From Ignavibacteria bacterium UBA2373 (GTDB taxonomy: Bacteria > Bacteroidota > Ignavibacteria > Kapaibacteriales > UBA961), in the NCBI GenBank assembly GCA_002344005.1, contig DDTD01000098.1:80438-144437 (forward strand): 64,000 nucleotides of DNA, read 5' to 3'. Positions 1-9,759 of this stretch are shown here, piece after piece (position 1 is the stretch's first letter; each line of letters starts with the position of its first letter). Both the position numbers and the translations under genes were made by a program. The notes under the pieces were generated by a model. It searched no databases. It had not been told where the DNA came from and saw only the letters and a list, made by a program, of their open reading frames with translations.

Positions 1-1303
1 AATACAAACTGCCAATAGTACTTTCTGTTTCACTTGAATTTGTCACAAATTCAGCTAAGCCATTATTATTCATCGCAATGTCATTGAGTACTTTTTTATC
101 AACATCAGAACCGACACCAAATACATATATGCGAGTATTTTTATTGTTCGCTGCTTTTACTGCATTTTGATTAACAGACGATTGGCCATCCGTAAGCAGT
201 ACGATGACATTTGCAGTTTCGTTACTCATATCTTGAATCAATCCCATGAGTACTGCATTTTGAATATCTGTTCCGCCTTCTGCATATAATTTGTCAATAA
301 ATGTTCGTGCATTATTTACATTATCCGGAGTTGCTTCCACTAAAGTACTGCTAAATTTTCTGGTACTGCTGTTAAACGCAATAATATTAAATACATCGTG
401 ATTGTTGAGTCTGTTTATGCAATAATGGACGGCCTTTTTTGCATTTTCCAATTTTTCACCCACCATACTTCCAGAAACATCAATAACAAAAGTGAACACT
501 TTTTTAATCACATTGTTTTCATCTTCTTGAATTTTCGGCTCAATCATCAATGTCATATATCCCTGCTTTTCTTTCGAAGGCATATTACTATAACATACAA
601 CACCTAATTCATTTCGATCAAACCAACAATCCATGCGAATATTCTGATTCGGTATCAGCATCTTAGATGTAATTGTCACAACTGCACTGTTGCTATCACG
701 TATGATATCGGGTTGGTACTGCACACTTTGAATATCAAGTATTTTTCGAGAAGATGCAATTTCACATGTATAAGTACATTGAACTTCTTTTGGTTGAAAC
801 ATCTGCAAAGAAAGTGGATATATTACTATGACCTTCCCTGCCGTATATTCAAGTAATTCTATATATGTTATTTCAACACGTATGCTATCTTTGAGGGAAA
901 CAGAGTCCTTAAAAGAAAACATAAATCCCGAATTAGCAAGATATTGCTTTAAAGGTGTCGGATAAGTTTGAGTGCCGCCGCTATTTGATACTCCGCCCTG
1001 CACAGTATCCATTGGGCTGCCTGTAATTGTTGCTTGGTAATTTTTACCCTTAATATTCCATTGCAGCTTTGTTACAACAGCTTTCGGATTGAGAGAAAAA
1101 GCATATTGAAACATACTTTTCTCATTCGTAGCAGCAAAAAATGTTTGAGTTGAAACAGTTTCTGCAACTTGATCTTTTATTGTTGTGTGGACATTCACTT
1201 CTGTGGGTAATATGACCTCACTATTTTTTTTACTGATTAGGATACCCGTTGCTTGCATTGAGTACGAAAGCACAAACAAGGATATAAATATGATAGTTTT
1301 CAT
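1..1303 (-). CDS. VIT/von Willebrand A domain secreted protein, C-terminus cut by window edge
   Basis: The reading frame opens at the ATG at 1303 and runs without a stop to the left edge, giving 434 codons. It begins with a hydrophobic signal peptide (MKTIIFISLFVLSYSMQA). A VIT-like beta domain covers about residues 25-240. A vWA domain follows, with an intact MIDAS motif DVSGS at residues 275-279 and a second conserved stretch (LLTDGQS) further on. Proteins of this type are exported metal-dependent adhesion modules. It lies 15 bp downstream of a second VIT/vWA gene on the same strand, so the two are probably co-transcribed paralogs. The neighbour ends in a T9SS sorting domain; whether this one does cannot be seen. 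The ligand is unknown. Confidence 0.85.
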   Translation of the reverse strand, partial: MKTIIFISLFVLSYSMQATGILISKKNSEVILPTEVNVHTTIKDQVAETVSTQTFFAATNEKSMFQYAFSLNPKAVVTKLQWNIKGKNYQATITGSPMDTVQGGVSNSGGTQTYPTPLKQYLANSGFMFSFKDSVSLKDSIRVEITYIELLEYTAGKVIVIYPLSLQMFQPKEVQCTYTCEIASSRKILDIQSVQYQPDIIRDSNSAVVTITSKMLIPNQNIRMDCWFDRNELGVVCYSNMPSKEKQGYMTLMIEPKIQEDENNVIKKVFTFVIDVSGSMVGEKLENAKKAVHYCINRLNNHDVFNIIAFNSSTRKFSSTLVEATPDNVNNARTFIDKLYAEGGTDIQNAVLMGLIQDMSNETANVIVLLTDGQSSVNQNAVKAANNKNTRIYVFGVGSDVDKKVLNDIAMNNNGLAEFVTNSSETESTIGSLY

Positions 1304-1318
1304 GATGTTTATTGGATA

Positions 1319-3397
1319 TTAGTGAATAATATAAGGTACTGTAGAAAATTGTTGATTATTTACATTGATTCTTACAAAGTACATTCCGGCAGGGATTTTA
1401 TTGCCATTCATGTCAAATCCGTCCCATTGCAGTGTATGTTCTCCAAATGTATAATGATCTTGTGCAATAAGTGCGACTCTATTACCTAAAGCATCAATGA
1501 TTTCAACCAGAAGAGTAGCATTGTCTGTATGTATTGCAATTGAAAGTGACAGATTACCATCACCGGGATTTGGAGCAATAGTGTGCACCGTAAACAATGA
1601 ATTATTACGAATATTGTGATTTTCAGCAATATTGGTTGTATTATCATCGGGATCAGCATAAAGAGCTGTGTATTTCGTGAGTATATTAAACCTTGTACTC
1701 AAATCAATGATTGCATCAACGAGTTCTTTTTTCTCGCCAAATTTTTGTATTTGATTTAAGAGAAAATCAATTTTAGTTTTAGCCCAAATTCGTGATACGG
1801 ACTTATTACCTTGTTCGGTATGAAAAGATACTTTTTTCGAAAGTTGAAATTCCTCATTGCGTATTTTTCCTTTTAAAGTGACCGTATAATCACCGGGATC
1901 TTTAAATCTTCCAAGATGCGTGATTTGATTACCATAAAAGAGGTCAGGTAATTGTTGCGGATAGGTATCGTTAATTAATAAACCGCCATACTCAATAGTT
2001 AAATCAGTTAAAATTGGTCGTGAAATTCTCTCCAAATGATTTTGAACAATGATAGACATACTATCTGCGTTATTGATAAACATTGCATAGCCGCCGTGAG
2101 CAATCGCAAGTTCATTCAGAAATTCTTTACTTGGCTCATTACCAATTCCATACACATATATCCGCGTTTTGTTCGTATTTAATTTTTTGGACGATACAAT
2201 AATTTTGGCAATATCAAGCTCGCCCCAGGATGGCATACCATCAGTAATAAAGATTGTACTATTATTTTCGGTGGAGTCAAAATCTAAGTTGAGTGTGGAA
2301 GTTAAAGCTTCGTCAATATTTGTAAGCCCAGCTGCTCCAATACTATAGACAAATTTTTTTGCTTGTTCTATATTTTCTGAACTAGCTTTTACCAGCATAG
2401 GTTGAAACATTACCACATTTGTGCTAAAAAGAACAACATTAAATTTATCATTACTATGAAGTCGCTTGAGAAACTCATTGAGAGTTTCTTTTAATTTTAT
2501 AATTCTCTCGCCCTCCATACTCGAAGATACATCAGCCGTAAATACAATTGTCCGTGATTCTCCGATTGTTGCCGTTAGACTATCAGGTGGGATTACGCAA
2601 GTAGCAAAAAAGCCGTCGCTGCCAATAGAATCGGTTGCTTTGGGATAGTATGTTACAACATTCATTTCCACACCATCACGCTGATATTCAAATCGTAAAA
2701 TATAATCGCGGTCAGGGGAAAAATTTTCATCACCGTATTGTATGGAATATTCTCGGTCAGAGATTTTTGTTATTTTGTTTTCGGGAGTATTACCATGACT
2801 TGGTGATACTAATTCACGAATCATAGCAGAGGTTTTAGTACGTATTTTGAGCGAAACTCTTTCCAAAGGCGAAGGTGACAATCCTGTTGTACGCAGTAAA
2901 AATTTATAATTAATTTTACCATATTCATACGGCAATTGCTCTATATATGTAATGGTAAATCGCACATCGCTTTTAGGATTAATTGGTGCAATATTCATTT
3001 TAAATACATTATCCCCAAAATATTGCAATAATGCGGGATCAATATATTTACGTATTTTTTGGTCATACAGTTTTTGAGCTTCCTCTTTTACGCGTATTGA
3101 TGCCGTATATTTCTGACCATTAAACCAATATGCCATATCAGTAATAACAGCCCCCTCAGGCAAAGGGAAAATAAATGTGGACTCCACTAAAGCATTTAAT
3201 GAATTGTGGAACACCTGATCCACAGTAGTCGTCGCTACCTGATTGTCAATAGTTGTGGTAGCGTCAAAGGTTCTTATACTCATCTGCTGATGTGTCATAG
3301 AACTATTGAGCGGACGTACATATAATGCGCCTGTAGCTCCGACACGTTCACACATCGTCAATAACAGCATAATTGCAATAACAGATGTCGTTTTCAT
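1319..3397 (-). CDS. VIT and vWA domain protein with T9SS C-terminal sorting domain
   Basis: A 692-residue exported protein. Residues 1-22 form a signal peptide. A VIT domain lies at about 25-150, a linking beta region at 150-280, and a vWA domain at about 283-450 with MIDAS motif DVSSS at 289-293. The last 85 or so residues start with the APNPGDG motif and end in a beta-sandwich with PAGMYFVRI, the pattern of T9SS type A sorting domains, so the protein is predicted to be exported through the outer membrane and anchored. A Shine-Dalgarno GAGGT lies five bases before the ATG. It is the first gene of a two-gene minus-strand unit with the paralog at 1-1303. The architecture resembles inter-alpha-trypsin inhibitor heavy chain-like bacterial proteins; the ligand is unknown. 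Confidence 0.88.
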   Translation of the reverse strand: MKTTSVIAIMLLLTMCERVGATGALYVRPLNSSMTHQQMSIRTFDATTTIDNQVATTTVDQVFHNSLNALVESTFIFPLPEGAVITDMAYWFNGQKYTASIRVKEEAQKLYDQKIRKYIDPALLQYFGDNVFKMNIAPINPKSDVRFTITYIEQLPYEYGKINYKFLLRTTGLSPSPLERVSLKIRTKTSAMIRELVSPSHGNTPENKITKISDREYSIQYGDENFSPDRDYILRFEYQRDGVEMNVVTYYPKATDSIGSDGFFATCVIPPDSLTATIGESRTIVFTADVSSSMEGERIIKLKETLNEFLKRLHSNDKFNVVLFSTNVVMFQPMLVKASSENIEQAKKFVYSIGAAGLTNIDEALTSTLNLDFDSTENNSTIFITDGMPSWGELDIAKIIVSSKKLNTNKTRIYVYGIGNEPSKEFLNELAIAHGGYAMFINNADSMSIIVQNHLERISRPILTDLTIEYGGLLINDTYPQQLPDLFYGNQITHLGRFKDPGDYTVTLKGKIRNEEFQLSKKVSFHTEQGNKSVSRIWAKTKIDFLLNQIQKFGEKKELVDAIIDLSTRFNILTKYTALYADPDDNTTNIAENHNIRNNSLFTVHTIAPNPGDGNLSLSIAIHTDNATLLVEIIDALGNRVALIAQDHYTFGEHTLQWDGFDMNGNKIPAGMYFVRINVNNQQFSTVPYIIH

Positions 3398-3727
3398 ATT
3401 ACCTCACAAAATTATGATTGATATATCATTTTTACTTCGGTTGCAATATAGGGTAGTTAACACAGTTTGATACCTTTACAAAACCTTAGCACACATCAAT
3501 AAAAATTCAGAAATAATCCATGTAAGTCCCTATTTAAAAACATATTATATCACCTTATCACATCTCTTAAACAGACTCTCATTTGTTCTCTATTCAGATA
3601 TTGTTTTCACTATTTATATCATTTTCTTCCACATTCTTGCTCGTTTTTGGAAGTCATAGCTATCCTCTATTGCATAATGAATGAAGGGTATTTACGTCCG
3701 AATGTCCACATTTTACCTTTTTATACA
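3398..3727. other. divergent intergenic region
   Basis: 330 bp between two divergent genes, probably holding both promoters. It is AT-rich. A perfect 10-bp palindrome TGATATATCA lies at 3419-3428, 22 bp before the VIT/vWA start codon. I see no RNA gene and no convincing promoter pair. The in-frame extension of the FMN reductase to 3647 lies here and has no ribosome binding site. Confidence 0.5.
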
Positions 3728-4309
3728 ATGAAAACACTCATTATCATCAGTAGTACAAGAGAACGTTCTGTGTCAGCAACAGCAGCAAATGATATTGCGG
3801 CACTTATCCGAAAATTGGGACAAACAGTAGATATAATTGATCTTCGTAAAACGCCATTACCTCTTTTTTCGGAATCAGAACGAACAGAAGCCCTCTATTT
3901 TCACATGCGAGAATTAGTCCATAATGCTGATAATATTATACTTACGACACCCGATTTTCATGGTTCGATGTCCGGTGCAATGAAAAATTTTCTTGATTAT
4001 TTCTGGACAGAATTTGCCGGTAAGCTATTTGGGATAGTATGTGCCTCTCATGATAAGGGCTTGACTGCTATGGACCATATCCGCACAGTAATACGCCAAT
4101 GTTATGGCTGGGCACTCCCTTATGGTATTGGACTTTCGGAACAAGAATTATCTGACCATGGAACAATTGACAATCCTCGAATTCAAAAACGATTCTTGAT
4201 GTTTGCGCACGATATGGTAACGTATGGCTTACTTATCAGCAAACAACGTGCTGAAGATTTGACAAACTCAGAACCAACCTTTATGGCTCGCTATCGCTCC
4301 ATACAGTGA
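3728..4309 (+). CDS. NAD(P)H-dependent FMN reductase (flavodoxin-like fold)
   Basis: About 193 residues starting MKTLIIISSTRERS, the first beta strand and phosphate-binding loop of the NADPH-dependent FMN reductase family. The motif TPDFHGSMSGAMKNFLDYF matches the conserved flavin-contact region (usually TPEYNGSxPGxLKNxLDW). These cytoplasmic enzymes reduce FMN, quinones or azo compounds with NAD(P)H. An upstream ATG at 3647 would add 27 unlike residues, so the start at 3728, which fits the family length, is preferred. It stands alone on the plus strand, divergent from the VIT/vWA pair and 63 bp ahead of the subtilisin-like gene. The exact electron acceptor cannot be told from sequence. Confidence 0.82.
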   Translation: MKTLIIISSTRERSVSATAANDIAALIRKLGQTVDIIDLRKTPLPLFSESERTEALYFHMRELVHNADNIILTTPDFHGSMSGAMKNFLDYFWTEFAGKLFGIVCASHDKGLTAMDHIRTVIRQCYGWALPYGIGLSEQELSDHGTIDNPRIQKRFLMFAHDMVTYGLLISKQRAEDLTNSEPTFMARYRSIQ

Positions 4310-4372
4310 AACAATGCTGTAACTATTTTCTCTTTCTTTTGTCAATAGCTCAATTATTATCGGAGTTACATA

Positions 4373-7225
4373 ATGCTCATCAAACATACAATTCTCTTAT
4401 TACTGTTCTTTTTTATAGCTGTGGTCACCAGTGCCCAAGTAATTCCGGGAAAGCTTATTGTTAAATTTAAGAATAATTCTACCGAGTTTAGCGAATGGTT
4501 AGGGCAAAACCGGCAAGGAAGCATTCAATCATTAACTGCTTTGATTGGTGAGCATACTTCTCAACCCTATATTCGTGATGCACTTCTTCAAGCACTTCGT
4601 AAAAGAAAAGAGCTTCTTGCTTTACAATTACGGCAATCAGATAATCTCCCCCTCGAACGTATCGCCGTGATTGAATACAAGAGTGATGCTAATCCTTTGC
4701 TCCTTGCTTCCAAACTTCGCACCGCTGCTTTTTGTGAATATGTTGAACCATTGTACGAACGACAATTGGTTTCTCAAAGCCCTGATGATTCACTATTTAG
4801 CGATCAATATTCATTATTATCAATCAAAGCCGTTGAAGCATGGTCTATTATTCCTTCGGGCAGTTCTGTTGTCATTGCAATAACGGATACAGGAGTTGAA
4901 CTTACTCACCCTGATTTATCAGACAATTTATGGGTTAATCAAGGAGAAATCGGTATAGATAATACAGGCAAAGACAGAAGAAGTAATGGAATTGACGATG
5001 ACAAAAATGGTTTTACAGATGATTGGCAAGGATGGGATTTTTTTAGTGATATATCAAATTCAGGCGATAATTCTCCCATGCCGGGTAATGCACACGGTAC
5101 TCATGTTGCCGGCATAGCTGCTGCTATTACCAATAATAATAGAGGAGTTGCGGGCACTAATCCATTTGCAAAAATTATTCCTGTTAAAATCGGTCCCGAC
5201 AATCCCAATTCTCTTTCCGTAGGATTTGGCAGTGAGGCTATTCTTTACGCCGCAACTTTAGGAGCAGATATTATTAATTGCAGTTGGGGAAGCAGCGGTT
5301 ATCAACAATCCGAACATGAAGTCATTAAAGAAGCAACAAATATCGGTTCATGTATTGTAGCCGCATGCGGTAATGACAATGCTAATACCGCATTTTATCC
5401 TGCGGCATATCCGGAAGTATTATCTGTTGCATCGGTCCATCAACTTGACGGTCGCTCAAGTTTTTCAAATTTTCATACTAGTGTTGATGTTTCAGCTCCC
5501 GGTAGCTCTATTATATCTACAGTACCTGTAGGAACTTATGACTATAATAGTGGCACGTCTATGGCTTCACCATGCGCGGCGGCTGTTACAGGCTTAGTCA
5601 AAATAATGTACCCATCATATACGCCGGAGCAAATACAAGAACATATAAAATCCACAACAGATAATATAGATTCTCTCACAAGAGAAGTACAAGGGCTTTT
5701 GGGAACAGGACGCATCAATGCTTACAAAGCTGTTACAGAAAAAAATGTACGTTCTGTGCGTTTATTGCCTGTTACATTACGCGATAATAATGATGATATT
5801 TATGAACCCGGTGAAAAAATTATTGTTGATTTTACCATAAAAAATGTACTTGCACCGCTTATTAATGGTAAATGCACTATTACTTCCCCCTTAGATATAA
5901 TGGTCAGTTTATCCGAAAATGAATTTAACTTAGGCGCAATGTCCACAAATGAAGAAAAATCATTTTTTGATAAATGTACAATAACAATCCCCAAAAATTG
6001 TCCGCCGGATTACACAGCCGTTTTTCCCGTAATTATTACTGATGATAATAATTATCGCCGAACAGAATATTTTAGTGTTTTATTAAATCCTACGTTTAGA
6101 ACAATCAATGGCAATAATTTTACTCTCTCATTGAACAGTCGCGGTAATTTGTGCTATAATGATTATCCCGCTAATACACAAGGTATAGGTTTTCGATGGA
6201 AAAACAGTGCAAATTTATGTTATGAAGCAGGGCTCATTACCGCAAGTGGAAAAAATGCAATTTCCAATGTTGTACGCAGCAGTTCAGGCAATAGCCAAAA
6301 TAAGGATTTTACCCCTGTCAATATAATCAGTCTTAAAAAACCGGGTATTGTGTCGGCTTTAGATGGCACAACACGCTTTTCAGATAAAGGATCGGACTCT
6401 CCTGCCGGTTTAGAGATTACACAAACAACATATCAGTTTACCGAAGACAAAACCGAGGATATTCTATTTCTTCAATATCGTGTGACAAATTATACAGATA
6501 AGTTAATGGATTCGGTATATGTAGGATTATTCTTCGATTGGGATATAGGACCGGAAGGTGCCAATAACTATGTAGGATTTGATAACTCTCAAGGTTATGG
6601 TTTTTGTTATAATGTCAATGTTGATTCATTACCTGTCATTGGTGTTCAACTTTTATCTCCTCATGAATTGAATTTTGCCGCCATAGATAATGAAGCCAGC
6701 ATTTATAATGGTTTTACTTTGGATGAGAAATGGAATGTACTCACTCGTGGCGTATGGTTTCGTAACTCCCCAATTGGTGATGCGAGCATGGTCATTGGTG
6801 CCGGAAAATTTTCTTTAGCCCCTCAAGAAAGCAGTAATGTGTCTTTTGCAATTGCTGCCGCGAATAGAATTGCAGATCTCCCAGGATTATTGCAAAATGC
6901 TCAGACCATAGCCAAAAATAAAGGAATAGCTGAAGGTTTTCAATGGTCAGCTATCCCCCGAGAATCATCCATCGAAGCAGTATTTCCCAATCCGCTTAAC
7001 AGCACTTTGTTCACCCTCTCACTCGACATAACTAAACGACAAAGAGTGACAGTAAAGCTCTATGATTATATAGGACAACTCCACAAAGTTCTCATTGATG
7101 AAAATATGAATGCAGGGAAGGTGCAACGACAATTCACTGCTGATGACCTTTCCCCCGGCTCATATTTCATTCAGATGCAGCAACCCGGCGGTAGCTCTGT
7201 TGTTCCACTTCAAATAGCATTCTGA
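4373..7225 (+). CDS. secreted S8 subtilisin-like serine protease with T9SS sorting domain
   Basis: 950 residues. Signal peptide 1-21 (cleavage near TSAQ) is followed by an inhibitor-like propeptide to about residue 130. The peptidase S8 domain spans about 145-455 with the complete triad: Asp172 in TDTGVELTHPDL, His241 in HGTHVAGIA and Ser396 in SGTSMASP. Oxyanion-hole Asn334 lies in GNDN. A long beta-rich region of unknown role covers about 460-860. The last 80 or so residues start FPNPLNST and end PGSYFIQMQQ, a T9SS type A sorting domain. It is predicted to be an extracellular or surface-attached endoprotease. Its stop codon overlaps by one base the start of the H1-like gene, so the two may be translated together. 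Confidence 0.92.
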   Translation: MLIKHTILLLLFFFIAVVTSAQVIPGKLIVKFKNNSTEFSEWLGQNRQGSIQSLTALIGEHTSQPYIRDALLQALRKRKELLALQLRQSDNLPLERIAVIEYKSDANPLLLASKLRTAAFCEYVEPLYERQLVSQSPDDSLFSDQYSLLSIKAVEAWSIIPSGSSVVIAITDTGVELTHPDLSDNLWVNQGEIGIDNTGKDRRSNGIDDDKNGFTDDWQGWDFFSDISNSGDNSPMPGNAHGTHVAGIAAAITNNNRGVAGTNPFAKIIPVKIGPDNPNSLSVGFGSEAILYAATLGADIINCSWGSSGYQQSEHEVIKEATNIGSCIVAACGNDNANTAFYPAAYPEVLSVASVHQLDGRSSFSNFHTSVDVSAPGSSIISTVPVGTYDYNSGTSMASPCAAAVTGLVKIMYPSYTPEQIQEHIKSTTDNIDSLTREVQGLLGTGRINAYKAVTEKNVRSVRLLPVTLRDNNDDIYEPGEKIIVDFTIKNVLAPLINGKCTITSPLDIMVSLSENEFNLGAMSTNEEKSFFDKCTITIPKNCPPDYTAVFPVIITDDNNYRRTEYFSVLLNPTFRTINGNNFTLSLNSRGNLCYNDYPANTQGIGFRWKNSANLCYEAGLITASGKNAISNVVRSSSGNSQNKDFTPVNIISLKKPGIVSALDGTTRFSDKGSDSPAGLEITQTTYQFTEDKTEDILFLQYRVTNYTDKLMDSVYVGLFFDWDIGPEGANNYVGFDNSQGYGFCYNVNVDSLPVIGVQLLSPHELNFAAIDNEASIYNGFTLDEKWNVLTRGVWFRNSPIGDASMVIGAGKFSLAPQESSNVSFAIAAANRIADLPGLLQNAQTIAKNKGIAEGFQWSAIPRESSIEAVFPNPLNSTLFTLSLDITKRQRVTVKLYDYIGQLHKVLIDENMNAGKVQRQFTADDLSPGSYFIQMQQPGGSSVVPLQIAF

Positions 7226-7428
7226 TGGACAAATTTCAACAACTACTTGATTTAGTTAATCTTATGGAAGTTGATTACAAAAAATTTCATCAACAGCATA
7301 ACCGTGAAGCAGGCACAAGACTGCGCAAACAATTGCAAGAAATTCGAGCACTTGCCAAGTCAATGAGAAATGATATACAAGAAACACGACAACATTTTGC
7401 TCCGAAGATACAGCGTACAAAGAAATAA
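7225..7428 (+). CDS. histone H1-like small basic protein
   Basis: 67 residues, rich in Lys/Arg and mostly helical. The core KFHQQHNREAGTRLRKQLQE closely follows the Bacteroidota histone-H1-like family, in which KFY..GN.AAGTR.RK..Q.LK is conserved. Family members are thought to bind DNA nonspecifically as nucleoid proteins; that role is inferred. The ATG shares its first base with the stop of the upstream protease (TGATG), so translational coupling is likely, though the pairing of a nucleoid protein with a secreted protease is odd. The length is typical of the family. Confidence 0.7.
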   Translation: MDKFQQLLDLVNLMEVDYKKFHQQHNREAGTRLRKQLQEIRALAKSMRNDIQETRQHFAPKIQRTKK

Positions 7429-7507
7429 CCACCATACACAATCGTTTCATGCCGTAATTTTGCAGTATAGAATACAAAGTTTTCATTATAAACAAGGTTA
7501 CATTCAA

Positions 7508-8200
7508 ATGATTACACTTTTCACAAAAGGTAAAGTCCTCGCTCTTGTGGCATTAACAATGATTGGACTTTATAGTGCACCGATTGCACTCTCATCTAAC
7601 AAAAAAAATCAAAAATCAACTCAATCTTCAACAAATCAAGGGAAAAAACCGAAAATGGTAGTTACTCCTGCAGGATGGGTTCCCCCGGTGGAGTCCAAAG
7701 ACAAAAATTATCCGGTCTATGTTATTTCAGTAAAGCAAGGCGGCACAAATCTTGGTGATATTTACATCGAATTATTTACGGACATTGCTCCTAAACATGC
7801 CGCAAACTTTGATGAATTAGTTGGAAAACAGTTCTTTGATGGTACTGCTTTCCACCGAGTTATTCCTAATTTTATGATTCAAGGCGGTGACCCGAACTCA
7901 CGCTCGGGTGACCCGAACACATGGGGAATGGGCGATCCTAATCAAAAACGTGTACCGGCGGAATTCAGTAAAATTGCTCATAAACGCGGCATTATTTCTG
8001 CTGCTCGCTCACAAGATCCTAATAGCGCAAGTTCGCAATTCTTTATTTGTGTTGCCGATTCGCCATGGCTTGATGGACAATATTCCGTGTATGGTCAAGT
8101 TCTGAGTGGTATGGATGTAGCCGATAAAATTGTCAACGCAAAACGTAATTCAAGCGACAGACCGGACGTAAAAATTGAAATGACCGTTCGTAAAATGTAA
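7508..8200 (+). CDS. secreted cyclophilin-type peptidyl-prolyl cis-trans isomerase
   Basis: About 230 residues from the ATG at 7508. The frame stays open upstream to 7370, but that part overlaps the H1-like gene and is not cyclophilin-like. MITLFTKGKVLALVALTMIG is a signal peptide or membrane anchor, followed by a Lys/Gln/Ser-rich spacer. The cyclophilin domain fills about 65-230, with FHRVIPNFMIQGGDPN (catalytic Arg and hydrophobic pocket) and SASSQFFICVADSPWLDGQY. It should catalyse proline isomerisation of exported proteins in the periplasm. A strong terminator at 8223-8253 ends the transcript. A second secreted cyclophilin follows at 8266. Confidence 0.9.
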   Translation: MITLFTKGKVLALVALTMIGLYSAPIALSSNKKNQKSTQSSTNQGKKPKMVVTPAGWVPPVESKDKNYPVYVISVKQGGTNLGDIYIELFTDIAPKHAANFDELVGKQFFDGTAFHRVIPNFMIQGGDPNSRSGDPNTWGMGDPNQKRVPAEFSKIAHKRGIISAARSQDPNSASSQFFICVADSPWLDGQYSVYGQVLSGMDVADKIVNAKRNSSDRPDVKIEMTVRKM

Positions 8201-8222
8201 TATTATTGCAAAATTCAACAAG

Positions 8223-8253
8223 GGCGAGGACATGAAGTTCTCGCCTTTTTTTT
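8223..8253 (+). terminator. intrinsic terminator after the first cyclophilin gene
   Basis: An 8-bp stem (GGCGAGGA at 8223-8230 against TTCTCGCC at 8238-8245, one G-T wobble) with a 7-base loop is followed by eight T at 8246-8253. Confidence 0.85.
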
Positions 8254-8265
8254 ACCAATAAAGCT

Positions 8266-8892
8266 ATGAAACTATTCAAACATATTCTGCTGTATTATTG
8301 TTTTTTCATTTTTTCATTTTTCATTGCACAAGCCCAATTTTCAGGTGGCAATAGTGCCGTTTTATTAGAACCGCAAGCAGAAATTACAGCAATAGTGGAA
8401 ATGACGACAAATAAAGGCATAATTACTATCGGACTCTATGGCAAAGATGCCCCAATGACTGTTGGAAATTTTTTGGGTTTGGTTAAAGAGAAATTCTATG
8501 ATAGTATTATATTTCATAGAATTGTCAAAGATTTTGTTATTCAGGTCGGTGATGACAAAACAAAAAATCCCAAATTACAAGCAGCATGGGGTACAGGCGG
8601 AAAAAGTTATTATGGCGCACCATTCAAAGACGAATTATATCCCGATGCTCCAAGTTATCAAACGGGTTATGTACGTGGGGTAGTTGCAATGGCTAATAGC
8701 GGTCCGGCAACCAATACCAGTCAGTTTTTTATTTGCCTAACAAATTTAACCTTACCCAAAAATTATACTATCTTTGGTAAAGTGGTTTCGGGTCTTAATG
8801 TCGTTGATGCCATTGCTGCCTCACAGCAAACTACATCAGATACTACGGACTATATTCGGATACTTTCTATTACAATTAAAAAAGAACAATAA
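8266..8892 (+). CDS. secreted cyclophilin-type peptidyl-prolyl cis-trans isomerase (second copy)
   Basis: 208 residues with a clear signal peptide (residues 1-23, ending IAQAQ). The cyclophilin domain fills about 42-205, with FHRIVKDFVIQVGD (catalytic Arg; VGD replaces the usual GGD) and NTSQFFICLTNLTLPKNYTIFGKV. The tryptophan usually found in the pocket motif (W-L) is replaced by LP, as in many bacterial secreted cyclophilins. The predicted role is periplasmic or outer-membrane protein folding. It lies 65 bp after the first cyclophilin but beyond a terminator, so it probably has its own promoter. The two copies differ enough to be old paralogs. Confidence 0.88.
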   Translation: MKLFKHILLYYCFFIFSFFIAQAQFSGGNSAVLLEPQAEITAIVEMTTNKGIITIGLYGKDAPMTVGNFLGLVKEKFYDSIIFHRIVKDFVIQVGDDKTKNPKLQAAWGTGGKSYYGAPFKDELYPDAPSYQTGYVRGVVAMANSGPATNTSQFFICLTNLTLPKNYTIFGKVVSGLNVVDAIAASQQTTSDTTDYIRILSITIKKEQ

Positions 8893-8922
8893 CAAATTCA
8901 AATACTATTGTAAGAGTAAAAG

Positions 8923-9759
8923 ATGCACTTAAAGTCATTTAGCATAATTTGTATTTTTTGTCTATTGTATAATTCACAGTCGCATACAATGACAGAATGG
9001 GTTATTCCACAAAATATAGAACAATTAAACACTGCTGATGATGATTTTGCACCCGGAATATATTCTAAAAAATCCCTCTTATTTTACACAACAGGCAAAG
9101 GATCACGAAGAATCACTAAGTACTGTGGTCTCTCTCAATTAGACAAACACACAGTATCACCGCAATCATTACCAATGCGACAAAAACCGGTTTTTCTAAG
9201 ATTTACGAACAATGATCGCGTTATTTTTTCAGCCTCATTCTTAGGTGAACGACGTTCACAAATGTCTGTATTTTCGACAAATCAAGATAGTCTGTTTTAC
9301 AGTAATTCTGCAATTACACCACTCATAACTGATGACGCATATAATTCGCATCCGGCAGCAGACGCTACGGGAAGCACTCTTATATTTTCATCGAATCGTG
9401 CCGGCGGCTTTGGAGGTCTGGATTTATGGATTATTACGAAATTAGCAGATAATACATGGTCTGAACCGGAAAATATAGGCGAGAATATTAATACATCCGG
9501 CAATGAGATTACTCCATTTCTTGTAAATGGCGATACATTATATTTTTCGTCGAATGGAATGGGCGGTAAAGGCGGATATGAAATTATGATATCAATACGA
9601 GACCAAGGAATATGGCAGCCACCTATACCTTTAACCGATATTAATTCAGAAAGTGATGATTCTGATTTTATCATACTACCGGATAATCGAGCATTTTTTT
9701 GTTCTGATCGTTCCGGCGGTAAAGGTGGATTAGATTTATATATGACAAAAAGGCAGTAA
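8923..9759 (+). CDS. secreted PD40 (TolB-like) beta-propeller protein
   Basis: 278 residues with a short signal peptide (about residues 1-20). The body is a set of PD40 blades, each carrying the signature seen in LIFSSNRAGGFGGLDLWI, LYFSSNGMGGKGGYEIMI and AFFCSDRSGGKGGLDLYM. PD40 propellers act as protein-protein or peptidoglycan-associated scaffolds. In this phylum they are common in PorE-like proteins, but here there is no OmpA domain. The gene starts 30 bp after the second cyclophilin and is probably co-transcribed with it. The stop codon lies inside the terminator stem at 9751-9780. Confidence 0.75.
   Translation: MHLKSFSIICIFCLLYNSQSHTMTEWVIPQNIEQLNTADDDFAPGIYSKKSLLFYTTGKGSRRITKYCGLSQLDKHTVSPQSLPMRQKPVFLRFTNNDRVIFSASFLGERRSQMSVFSTNQDSLFYSNSAITPLITDDAYNSHPAADATGSTLIFSSNRAGGFGGLDLWIITKLADNTWSEPENIGENINTSGNEITPFLVNGDTLYFSSNGMGGKGGYEIMISIRDQGIWQPPIPLTDINSESDDSDFIILPDNRAFFCSDRSGGKGGLDLYMTKRQ

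Noticed and set aside
398..607. 69-codon plus-strand frame at the left end
   Set aside because: It is antisense to the VIT/vWA gene, which has an intact MIDAS motif in the minus frame.
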